From Planctomycetota bacterium (GTDB lineage Bacteria; Planctomycetota; UBA1135; UBA2386), in NCBI GenBank assembly GCA_020638695.1, contig JACKIB010000004.1, positions 186,001 through 250,000 on the forward strand: a stretch of DNA of 64,000 bases, in the 5' to 3' direction. A program made the translations under genes and the position numbers. A model generated the notes under the pieces. The model did not search any database. It was not told the origin of the DNA and saw only the letters and a list, made by a program, of their open reading frames with translations. How positions within the stretch are numbered: position 1 is the stretch's first letter; each line of letters starts with the position of its first letter. Of this stretch, positions 43,643 through 51,210 are shown one piece after another.

Positions 43643-44362
43643 ATGGCGGACCCGGTCGAGCAAGCGGTGGACATGGTCGTCGTCGGGGCTTCCGGCGGCA
43701 TCGGTGGGTATCTCGTGCACTCGTTCCGCACCCGACACCGGGTGCTCGGCACGTTCTGCACGCACCGCCCCGACGAGGAGTACCCGGACGTCACCTACCA
43801 GCCGCTCGATCTCACGGACCGCGACGCGGTGGCCGCGTTCTGCAGCGAGACCGCGCCGCGGCTCGAGCGCCCGGTGCTCGTCTACACGCCGGGCATCTCG
43901 CCGAACCAGGTGGCGCACAAGTTCACCGACGAGGACTGGGACCGCACGCTGTCGATCAACCTGACCGGCGCGATGTTGCTGTGCCGCGGCTTGCTGCCGC
44001 GGATGCGGGAGGTCGGGTTCGGGCGGATCGTGCTGCTGTCGTCGGTGCTGTCGCGGACGATGGTGCCCGGGTCGCTGGCCTACTCGGTGAGCAAGGCGGG
44101 GCTCGGGGCGTTGGCGCGGGTGATCGCCGCGGAGAACGCGACCAAGGGGGTGACCGCGAACGCGCTGGCGCTCGGCTACCACAACCTGGGCATCATCCGC
44201 AGCGTGCCGGAGAAGTTCCTGGAGGAGCGCGTGCTGCCATCGATCCCGATGCGACGGCTCGGCGACCCGGACAACATCCGGGCGGCGATCGAGTTCTTGG
44301 TGCAGGCCGACTACGTCACCGGTGCGACGCTCGACATCAACGGCGGCATCGTCGGTGCCTGA
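43643..44362 (+). CDS. Short-chain dehydrogenase/reductase (FabG-like)
   Basis: A 239-residue classical SDR. The nucleotide motif is VVVGASGGIGGY (GxxxGxG), the NNAG-type segment reads VYTPGIS, the catalytic Ser is in LLSSVLS and the Tyr-Lys pair in YSVSK. The C-terminal TGATLDINGGI is typical of 3-oxoacyl-carrier-protein reductases and related sugar or polyol dehydrogenases. The usual Asn-Asn-Ala-Gly motif is replaced by Tyr-Thr-Pro-Gly, a mild oddity. The gene overlaps the GNAT gene by 8 bp, so the two products probably act in one pathway; the substrate is unknown. Confidence 0.85.
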   Translation: MADPVEQAVDMVVVGASGGIGGYLVHSFRTRHRVLGTFCTHRPDEEYPDVTYQPLDLTDRDAVAAFCSETAPRLERPVLVYTPGISPNQVAHKFTDEDWDRTLSINLTGAMLLCRGLLPRMREVGFGRIVLLSSVLSRTMVPGSLAYSVSKAGLGALARVIAAENATKGVTANALALGYHNLGIIRSVPEKFLEERVLPSIPMRRLGDPDNIRAAIEFLVQADYVTGATLDINGGIVGA

Positions 44363-45503
44363 GGCCGTCGGGGCGGCTGCCGAGCGGCCGCCGGTGCGCT
44401 GGCGGGTGCGCGAGGCGACCGCGGCCGACCGCGACGGGATCCTCGCGTGTCGGGCCGTCACCTTCGCCGGGGAAGAACCGGAGAAGGGGGAGCCGGACTA
44501 CTGGCGGTGGGAGTTCGTCGACAACCATGCGGGGCCCGCGCGGTTGTTCGTCGCCGAGGACGACACCCGGCAGGGCGTGCAGCGGGTCGTCGGCCACTAC
44601 GCGGTGATCCCGCAGCGGTTCGTGCTCGACGGCGCGACGCTGCGCGGCTCGATCGTGGTCGACGTGATGACGCACCCGGACTACCGCTTCCAGGGGATGT
44701 TCACCAAGATCGGTCGGTTCGCACTGGATGCGTGCACCGCCGACCCCGGGTTCGAGTTCACCACCGGCTACCCGATCCGCAAGGAGGTGATCCCGGGGCA
44801 CCTGAAGGTCGGCTGGCGGATCCGCTTTCGGATCGGCACCTACGTGATGCCGCTGCGCACCGGGAAGGTGCTGGCCGCCGGCGTGCCGGCGCTGGCGAAG
44901 GTGCCGGGACTCGCCACCGTGGTCGGGTCGGTGCCCGGGTGGGTGCTGCGCGGTTGGTCGCGGGCCGCGCTGCGGCAGCGCGGCGGGTTGCGCGTCGAAC
45001 GGAGCGAACGGGTCGACACGAACCGGCTGGATGCGTTCTGGCAGCGCTTCCGCGCCGCTCCTCCGCCGGGTTGCTTGGTGCAGGAGCGCACGGCGGAGTA
45101 CCTCGCCTGGCGGTTCGACCGCAACCCCGGGCGCGATTACTTGTTCCACCTGGCATGTGACGGGCGCGGCGACGTCGTGGCGTTCGCGGTCAGCCGAGCG
45201 GCGGCGCTGCAGGGTGCGGCGGCCAGGGTGGTGGTCGATGCCTGCTGCCTGCCGAATGCCGGCCCGGAACCGATCCGCGCGCTGATCGCCGATGTGCGTG
45301 ATCTCGCGCTGCGTGCGGGCGACCCCATGCTGGCGATGATGGTGACCCAGCCGAACCCGCTGTTCCCGGATCCGCGGCGCTTGGGGTTCCTGCCCACGCC
45401 GCACCGGTTCTCGTTCATCACCAAGCCGCTGGAGACCGAGACCCCCGCCGAGCGCGACGACCTGCGCTGGCACCTGATGTGGGGGGACACCGACGATCTC
45501 TGA
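44355..45503 (+). CDS. GNAT-family N-acetyltransferase-like protein
   Basis: A 382-residue protein from GTG 44355, which lies 8 bp inside the SDR gene. The first GNAT lobe (about 15-150) shows VVGHYAVIPQRF, VDVMTHPDYRFQGMFTKIGRFAL (the acyl-CoA binding Q/RxxGxG-like loop) and FTTGYP. A second lobe (about 230-380) looks like another acyltransferase fold with YLAWRFDRNPGRDY. This two-lobe form recalls FemAB-like or Eis-like enzymes acting on amino sugars or peptides. With the SDR, a role in modifying an envelope sugar is possible but not shown. Confidence 0.75.
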   Translation: MPEAVGAAAERPPVRWRVREATAADRDGILACRAVTFAGEEPEKGEPDYWRWEFVDNHAGPARLFVAEDDTRQGVQRVVGHYAVIPQRFVLDGATLRGSIVVDVMTHPDYRFQGMFTKIGRFALDACTADPGFEFTTGYPIRKEVIPGHLKVGWRIRFRIGTYVMPLRTGKVLAAGVPALAKVPGLATVVGSVPGWVLRGWSRAALRQRGGLRVERSERVDTNRLDAFWQRFRAAPPPGCLVQERTAEYLAWRFDRNPGRDYLFHLACDGRGDVVAFAVSRAAALQGAAARVVVDACCLPNAGPEPIRALIADVRDLALRAGDPMLAMMVTQPNPLFPDPRRLGFLPTPHRFSFITKPLETETPAERDDLRWHLMWGDTDDL

Positions 45504-45825
45504 TGGGGGGTCGCGGAGCGGCATGCCCGCCACGGCGAGAATGCCGCGGCCAGCGGCAGTTTCCGCGCACCCCGAAGCCGCTCGCCCGCCGGTAGGGCGA
45601 CTGTCCCCGGGGTAGCAACCCGGGCCGCCGCCCCAGCTGGCTTGGCCAGGGTGTTCGGTGGATCGAAGCGGCCCCCCCGACCCCTGCTCGACGGTGCTCG
45701 GCCGCTTTTCTCTGTCCGACTGTCACGCGGGACCGATCGGCACCCATCCATCCGGTGTCCGGCAGCCCTCCCCGGCTCGCGCCGTAGCGCAGGCTCGGAT
45801 GGTTCGGCTCCCACGCAAAAACGAC
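45504..45825. other. Non-coding gap of about 320 bp
   Basis: The gap lies between the GNAT gene and the exported 251-residue protein. Frames in it overlap known genes in other phases or lack starts with ribosome-binding sites. No repeat copy was recognised. It probably holds the promoter of the downstream gene, but no convincing -35/-10 pair was found. Confidence 0.45.
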
Positions 45826-46581
45826 ATGAACCGCCACCTCACCTTCGCCCTTCTCGCGCTCGCCGCTACGTCGTTCCACAACGCCCACGCCCAGGCGATT
45901 CAGGTCGGTCGCATGCAGCGCGACCTCGTCCTGTTCGTCAACCAGACGGAGTCGTCCGGATCCAACCGGTACTTCTACGAGCTCACTGCCCACGACGAGG
46001 CGGCCATGGCCTACGGCGCTGTGGCCTCCCAGTACCGTGCCGTCCATGTCGTCAGCGGCAGCCAGGCCACCAGAGACGGGTTCATCGCCCGTCTCGACAG
46101 CGCGACCGGAGTCTCGTCCGTGCTCGCCGTCGACTGCCTGTTCGTCACCAACGCACTCACCAAGTACGTGCGCTTCTACGAGGGCGTGTACACGATCGAA
46201 TCTGTCGTGGGCCGGATCGAGAGCACGATGAGCGTGGCCCGACGGATGAAGCTCCGCATGATCTACTCGACAGCCTGTTTCGGAGCCCAGCACGCGGCGG
46301 GCTGGCGCCGGGCTGGATTCAAGTGCATCGCCGGAAGTGCAGGTGTGTGTGCCGACACCTTCGTGAGCTTCCCCAACTTCCTGGCGCAATGGTCGCTGGG
46401 TACCCCGTTCGTCGGTGCCGTCTCGATCGCGAACGCAGCGGACCCGATGCGGGCACTCGACGTCACGGCCCAGGGCCTGCTCTACCGGGCCGGCAGCTCC
46501 TTCTGGGACGACGTGGTCAGCCTGCGGACGCTGCGCGGCACGACGGGCCTCTCGCTGTCGGTGCAGTCGCCCGGGCTGTGA
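45826..46581 (+). CDS. Exported protein of unknown function, possible cysteine-peptidase-like fold
   Basis: A 251-residue protein from ATG 45826 with a signal peptide (NRHLTFALLALAATSFHNAHAQ, cleavage near residue 23). The mature part has alternating strands and helices: VLFVNQTESSGSNRYFYELTA, AVDCLFVTNALTKYVRFYEG, and RMIYSTACFGAQHAAGWRRAG, then a repeated Gly/Ala segment. A Cys after a hydrophobic strand, next to an exposed Gly-Ala-Gln-His turn, recalls caspase-fold cysteine peptidases, but no matching catalytic His-Gly motif can be placed with confidence. It is convergent with the Ser/Thr kinase gene (31-bp gap). The fold suggestion is inference. Confidence 0.65.
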   Translation: MNRHLTFALLALAATSFHNAHAQAIQVGRMQRDLVLFVNQTESSGSNRYFYELTAHDEAAMAYGAVASQYRAVHVVSGSQATRDGFIARLDSATGVSSVLAVDCLFVTNALTKYVRFYEGVYTIESVVGRIESTMSVARRMKLRMIYSTACFGAQHAAGWRRAGFKCIAGSAGVCADTFVSFPNFLAQWSLGTPFVGAVSIANAADPMRALDVTAQGLLYRAGSSFWDDVVSLRTLRGTTGLSLSVQSPGL

Positions 46582-46612
46582 ACGTGCCGGCACGATCCGC
46601 GGCCCCTGCAGC

Positions 46613-49087
46613 TCAGTGTTGCCGCTTCAAGCGTGCCGCCGCACGCTGGTAGCGTGCTTGCCACTCTCGCGCCTCGCCGCGGGCTCCGGTCCGCTCGGCG
46701 AGGCCTTCGAGGCTGCGCATCGCGTGCAGTACGAGCGGCTGCGGTGCGTCCTCCAGGGCCCGCACGACCTTGTGCAGGAGTTCGCGGGCCCGTTCGAACT
46801 GCCGCATGCGCTCCAGGATGGTCGCGGTATCGAACCAGAACTGCAGCAGCGTCGGGTGGTCGGCGCGAAACACCCGAGGCCACGCAACAAGCATCTCATC
46901 GAGCAGGGCGTCCGTCTCCTTCAGGCGCTTCGGATCACGGTAGATGCACGACAGCAGACCCGATTGGAGGATCAGGGTTGTCGGATGCCGTGCGCCCAGA
47001 CGTTGCGTCGCCGCCGCCCAGGCGTTGCGCAGCAGCTGCTCCGCGGCGGCGAACTGCCGCGACCTTCGCAGGGTCTTCGCATGCTCGTTGGTCAACATCA
47101 GGGTGAGTCGGTGGGTGGGGCCGAGTGCGGATCGCGCCTGCGTCAACGCCTGCTCGAACACCCTGCTCGCGCTGTCGAGATCGCGTTCGACGAGGTGGAT
47201 CTGCCCCAGTCCGAACGCGAACCGAAGCGTCTGCGGGTGCGATGGCCCGAGGTGGGAGCGGCTGATCGGCAGCCACCGGTCGACCAGTGCACGCGCGTCG
47301 CGCTGGTCCGGAGACTCGGCGTAGGCGCTCGCGAGATGGAAGGCCGCTGCGATGCTCTCCTTGCTGCGGCTGCCGAAGACCTGTTCGCTCCGGCGCAGAA
47401 CGTCGCGCAAGATCGACGCGGATTCCTGCGGGTGTCCGGCGGTGTAGAGTGCCGCGCCCAGTTCCAGGAAGGCGCGCAGGCGGCGAGGGTCGTCCGGGCC
47501 CAGGTTCTGCTCGGCCAGAGTTCGGGCACGCTCCAGGTGCCGCAGGGAAGGTGGGATCACACCCAGTTTGCGGTAGGTCGACCCCAGCGTCGTGCGCAGC
47601 GCGATCTCCACGGCCGGCATTTCCGCGAATCGGCCCTCGACCCGTTCCGCGGCGACGTCGAGAGCTTCACGCACCGACACGTCGATCCCGAGCCCCTCGG
47701 GCGAGACCGAAGCGAGCAGGTCCTCGTTGAGGAATGCGGCGATCTCCCCGCTGATGCGTGCCTCGAGGCGAGCGCGTTCCTCCTCGAGTTTGGCGGTGCG
47801 ACGCGCCTCCAGCGCGTGGACCAATCCGATCGTCGTGCCGACCACGCCGAGCAGAAGCAGTGTGAGGGCGGTCGCTCCCAGGATCAACTTGCCCCGGTGG
47901 CGGCGCGCGAACTTGCGCAGCAGATAGGACGTCGTGGGCGACCGCGCCAGCACCGCCTCGTCGCGCAGGAATCGCGACAGGTCGGCGCCGAGCTGCTGCG
48001 GGCTCTCGTAGCGACGCGAGCGATCCCGCTCGAGTGCCATCGCGAGGATTCGGTCCAAGTCACCCCGCAGTGTGCGCAGCAAGGTGTCGCGGTGGGTGCC
48101 ACAGCGTCGTGCATGCAGGTCACCCGCCTCGCCGAGGTCGCGCAAGCGGGTCGAGGCGAGCGGCGGGTCTTCTTCGCGAAGGGTACGCAACACGGTCTCC
48201 AGACTCGGCCGGGTCGCGGCGGAGGACTGCAGTGGTGCCGTGCCGGTCAGGAGTTCGTACAGCACTACGGCAAGCGAATAGACGTCGGAACGGGTATCCA
48301 GGCCACCGCGCTCCGGGTCCGCCTGTTCCGGGCTCATGTACACCGGAGTGCCGACGAACTCGCCGGACAGCGTGGGCCCCGCGGTCCCGCCACCGTCGTC
48401 ATCGCGAATCTTGGCGATCCCGAAGTCGATGACCTTGGGCAGCGGCTTCCCGGCGTTCTCGACCACCAGGATGTTCGACGGCTTCAAGTCGCGGTGGAGG
48501 ATGCCGCGCTGGTGTGCGTGCTGCATGGCTTCGCACACCGGGATCATGAGTTCGATTCGCTGGGTGGCCGTGAGCTGACGGTCGTTGGCGTAGTCGCAGA
48601 TCGATGCGCCGTCGATGAGCTCCATGGTGCAGAACAGGTGCCCGCTCGGTGTGGTGCCCGCATCGAACACCCGCGCGATGGACGGGTGGTCCAGGCGGGC
48701 CAGCGCGTCACACTCGATGGTGAAGCGGTGACGGGTCGTGGGCGAAGCGAACCCGTGCTTGATCAGCTTGAGTGCGACCGAACGGCGGATCGGATGCAGT
48801 TGCAGCGCCGCGTAGACGATCCCGAATCCGCCCTCGCCGATCCGGTGCTGGATCGCGTATCCCGGAACCTCCACGGAGTCGAGCGGCGCGCCGTCGGGAT
48901 CGATCTCCGGGGGCGCGTCGAAGATGTCCAGCGGGTGCTGGTCGTGCTCCAGGAGGCGCCGAAGCTCCTCGCGCAGTGCGTGGTCGCCGCCGCACAATTC
49001 GGCGACGACGGCTTCGCGTTCGGCGACCGGGGTCGTGCTCGCGGTGTCGAACAGGCGCTTGAGCAGCTCGTAGCGATCGGGGTTCAT
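46613..49087 (-). CDS. Transmembrane Ser/Thr protein kinase with C-terminal TPR region
   Basis: An 824-residue eukaryotic-type kinase. An N-terminal segment (1-70) is typical of kinases paired with ECF sigma factors in this lineage. The kinase domain (about 77-370) has the glycine loop IGEGGFGIVY, Lys107 in ALKLIK, HRDLKPSN (Asp200) and DFGIAK (Asp221), so it looks active. One membrane helix lies at about 400-424. About 400 extracytoplasmic residues follow with TPR-like repeats (RHLERARTLAEQNLGPDDPRRLRAFLELGAALY and others). It lies 19 bp downstream of the ECF sigma gene; it probably senses an envelope signal and acts on the sigma factor, which is inference from known pairs. Confidence 0.9.
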   Translation of the reverse strand: MNPDRYELLKRLFDTASTTPVAEREAVVAELCGGDHALREELRRLLEHDQHPLDIFDAPPEIDPDGAPLDSVEVPGYAIQHRIGEGGFGIVYAALQLHPIRRSVALKLIKHGFASPTTRHRFTIECDALARLDHPSIARVFDAGTTPSGHLFCTMELIDGASICDYANDRQLTATQRIELMIPVCEAMQHAHQRGILHRDLKPSNILVVENAGKPLPKVIDFGIAKIRDDDGGGTAGPTLSGEFVGTPVYMSPEQADPERGGLDTRSDVYSLAVVLYELLTGTAPLQSSAATRPSLETVLRTLREEDPPLASTRLRDLGEAGDLHARRCGTHRDTLLRTLRGDLDRILAMALERDRSRRYESPQQLGADLSRFLRDEAVLARSPTTSYLLRKFARRHRGKLILGATALTLLLLGVVGTTIGLVHALEARRTAKLEEERARLEARISGEIAAFLNEDLLASVSPEGLGIDVSVREALDVAAERVEGRFAEMPAVEIALRTTLGSTYRKLGVIPPSLRHLERARTLAEQNLGPDDPRRLRAFLELGAALYTAGHPQESASILRDVLRRSEQVFGSRSKESIAAAFHLASAYAESPDQRDARALVDRWLPISRSHLGPSHPQTLRFAFGLGQIHLVERDLDSASRVFEQALTQARSALGPTHRLTLMLTNEHAKTLRRSRQFAAAEQLLRNAWAAATQRLGARHPTTLILQSGLLSCIYRDPKRLKETDALLDEMLVAWPRVFRADHPTLLQFWFDTATILERMRQFERARELLHKVVRALEDAPQPLVLHAMRSLEGLAERTGARGEAREWQARYQRAAARLKRQH

Positions 49088-49106
49088 CGCCCGCCGCCCC
49101 TGCGGC

Positions 49107-49709
49107 TCATTCTGCCTGGCCTTCGAGCTTGGGTGGACCGTTCTCCGTCATGCGCTGCTGCAGCCACGAGCGTGCGAAGCGCCAATCGCGCTCGACGGTG
49201 CGCTCCGACAGGTCGAGCAGACCGGCGATCTCGCCGGTGCCCAGTCCGCTGAAGTAGCGCAGCATGACGACCTTGGCGACCCGCGGATCCTGTCGCTCGA
49301 GGTCTTCCAGCGCTTCGTGCAGGGCGAGGAACTCCAACGGCGACGCCTCGCGCTCGGGTTGCGCCAGCGATTCGGCGGACATGCGCGCCAGCCCGCCGCC
49401 GTGCTTCACGCTCGCCTTGCGTCGGGCGTCGTCGACCAGGATGTTGCGCATGGCCCGGGAGACGACGCCGAAGAACTGCGCGCGTCCCGACCAGTCCTTG
49501 TCGCCGTTCGCGATCTTCAGCCATGCCTCGTGCACGAGAGCAGTGGCCTGCAAGGTCTGCCCGGGTTGCAGCCGCGCGAGTCGGAGTTTCGCCATTCGGC
49601 GGAGGTCGTCGTAGACGATCCCGAACAGCGCTTCCTCGGCCTCGGCGCTCCCGGTAGACGCCGCGTGAAGCGCCGCGGTCAAGTCTCCGTTCACGCGATC
49701 CTCTGGCAT
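49107..49709 (-). CDS. ECF-type RNA polymerase sigma factor
   Basis: A 200-residue sigma factor of the ECF class linked to Ser/Thr kinases (TIGR02999-like). Region 2 spans about 25-100 (FGIVYDDLRRMAKLRLARL, then ATALVHEAWLKIANGDKDWSGRAQFFGVVSRAMRNILVDDARR), and region 4 about 130-190 (LEDLERQDPRVAKVVMLRYFSGL followed by a helix-turn-helix, TGEIAGLLDLSERTVERDWRFARSWL). No anti-sigma gene is adjacent; the kinase gene starts 19 bp downstream. Its promoter targets are unknown; the two upstream exported-protein genes on the same strand are candidates. Confidence 0.9.
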   Translation of the reverse strand: MPEDRVNGDLTAALHAASTGSAEAEEALFGIVYDDLRRMAKLRLARLQPGQTLQATALVHEAWLKIANGDKDWSGRAQFFGVVSRAMRNILVDDARRKASVKHGGGLARMSAESLAQPEREASPLEFLALHEALEDLERQDPRVAKVVMLRYFSGLGTGEIAGLLDLSERTVERDWRFARSWLQQRMTENGPPKLEGQAE

Positions 49710-49761
49710 GACGCCGGGATCCTACGCGAGGAGACGAACGCGCGGGCATGCGTCGGCCGAT

Positions 49762-51210
49762 CTACCGGAGAATCGTGAACGCCTGGGTGTTCGACAGCCG
49801 CACCGCGGCAGTGGCGGGGTTCACGCCTGCGAACTGCGTCGGAAAGGGCATCCCGAGCAGTGCGAAGGTGTTTGGGAGCGCGAACGACAACCGTGCGGCA
49901 CCCTGCGCGTCGGCGACGTGCCTGCCGATCTGCACGAGGGACCCGGGCGGCAGGAGTTGGACCATCTCGAAGCCGGGAATCCGCGTCCAGTCGTTGTCGG
50001 TGGCGACCGCCAGAACGATCAGTCCATTGGGGAACGTCTCGATGGTCAGATCGAGCGGCGAGAGCAGCGACTGGAGTGCATTCCCCTGCAGGTCCGGCAT
50101 CACCCCGCTCAATTCGTCGAGCGTCGAGCCCGGGTCGACCTTGCGGGTGCCGGGCACCAGTTGGCAGAGAGTGAGGTTCGAGTTCCCGGTCACCGTGAGC
50201 GCATCGACGGAACCCCGGCTGGCGATCGCCTGCGAGCCGCCATCGAGCTGGACACCGGGCGCCCCCGAGGCGGAGCAGCCTTGCAGTGCGACAGACGTCG
50301 CATCGTCGAGCAGAACGCCCGGTTGAGCTGCGCCACCCGTCAGTGTGCACGAGTCGACGATCACCACGCCGCGCGACCCCGCGATGCGCAAGGCCGGATG
50401 CGCAGTCGTGGGTTGCCCGACGGACAGCCCGCGGAGTTCGACCACTTGGCCGGCCTTTCGACCTTGCAGCGAGATCGGACCCTGCTTGGTGTCGATGTGC
50501 ACCCGCCCAGTGCCGTCGGCGACGATCCGCAGCGTGTCGGGAGAACTGCCGTCGACGGAGAACGCCGGGTAGGTCCCTGGCTGGACCATGATCAAACACG
50601 CGGGTCCGCTGGCCGCTCGTAGGGCGGACGCGATGTCCGCGAAGTTGCCGTTCGGGCCGACGCGGCTCGTGTTCGCCGGAAGGCTGGCACCGTAGCAGCT
50701 CGCCTCGAGCAACGCCCGCGGGACTGCGGGCAGCGGGCCGAAGCGCTCGGCGAGCAAGTAGACGTAGCGCGTACTCGGCGCGGCCAGATCGTCCAGCAGC
50801 TCGTACTGCCCGGGACCGGAGTAGGTGACTTCGCGGACGGGGGTGAACGGCTGGTCCGCGAAGTCGGCCTCCCTGCGGCTGACCTGGAACCCCGACAGTC
50901 CCGTGGCACCCCCGCTCGTCCACTTCAGGAGGACGCGCGATGGCCCGGGAATCGAGGTGAACCCGGTGATCGTCCCGTTTGAGCTCTGCGGCAGGGCGGC
51001 GGCCCAGAAGCCGCCATCGATCCGGAATCCGCCCGCGCCCATCGCGGTCGCGTGGCCCTGACCGATCGTGCCGGACAACTCGAAGCCACTGCCGGTCGAT
51101 TGCCCGCCTCCGCTGGCGACGGTGCGCCAGTCGATCGCCAATCCCTGTGCCATGCCGGTGGTGGCGATCGACAACAGCAGCGCGCAGCTGTGCAACTTCG
51201 CGTGCCTCAT
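49762..51210 (-). CDS. Exported protein with fibronectin-like and parallel beta-helix-like regions
   Basis: A 482-residue exported protein (signal peptide ends near GMAQ, residue 22). Residues 25-75 contain a Gly/Ser-rich stretch (VASGGGQSTGSGFELSGTIGQGHA). Residues 80-170 resemble a fibronectin type III domain (GPSRVLLKWTSGGATGLSGFQVSRRE). Residues 175-390 repeat short strand-turn units (ADIASALRAASGPACLIMVQPGTYPAFSVDG... GGAAQPGVLLDDATSVALQGCSASG) like a right-handed beta helix. The end region (FEMVQLLPPGSLVQIGRHVAD...LPNTFALLG) is a strand-rich domain I have no name for. Its start overlaps the upstream gene stop (ATGA). Confidence 0.75.
   Translation of the reverse strand: MRHAKLHSCALLLSIATTGMAQGLAIDWRTVASGGGQSTGSGFELSGTIGQGHATAMGAGGFRIDGGFWAAALPQSSNGTITGFTSIPGPSRVLLKWTSGGATGLSGFQVSRREADFADQPFTPVREVTYSGPGQYELLDDLAAPSTRYVYLLAERFGPLPAVPRALLEASCYGASLPANTSRVGPNGNFADIASALRAASGPACLIMVQPGTYPAFSVDGSSPDTLRIVADGTGRVHIDTKQGPISLQGRKAGQVVELRGLSVGQPTTAHPALRIAGSRGVVIVDSCTLTGGAAQPGVLLDDATSVALQGCSASGAPGVQLDGGSQAIASRGSVDALTVTGNSNLTLCQLVPGTRKVDPGSTLDELSGVMPDLQGNALQSLLSPLDLTIETFPNGLIVLAVATDNDWTRIPGFEMVQLLPPGSLVQIGRHVADAQGAARLSFALPNTFALLGMPFPTQFAGVNPATAAVRLSNTQAFTILR

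Noticed and set aside
41209..43794. An 861-codon frame on the minus strand
   Set aside because: It is antisense to the globin gene, the exported protein and the SDR start; it has no domain and is rich in Arg and His.
46415..49252. A 945-codon frame on the + strand
   Set aside because: It is antisense to the kinase gene, which has all catalytic motifs; the + strand product has none.
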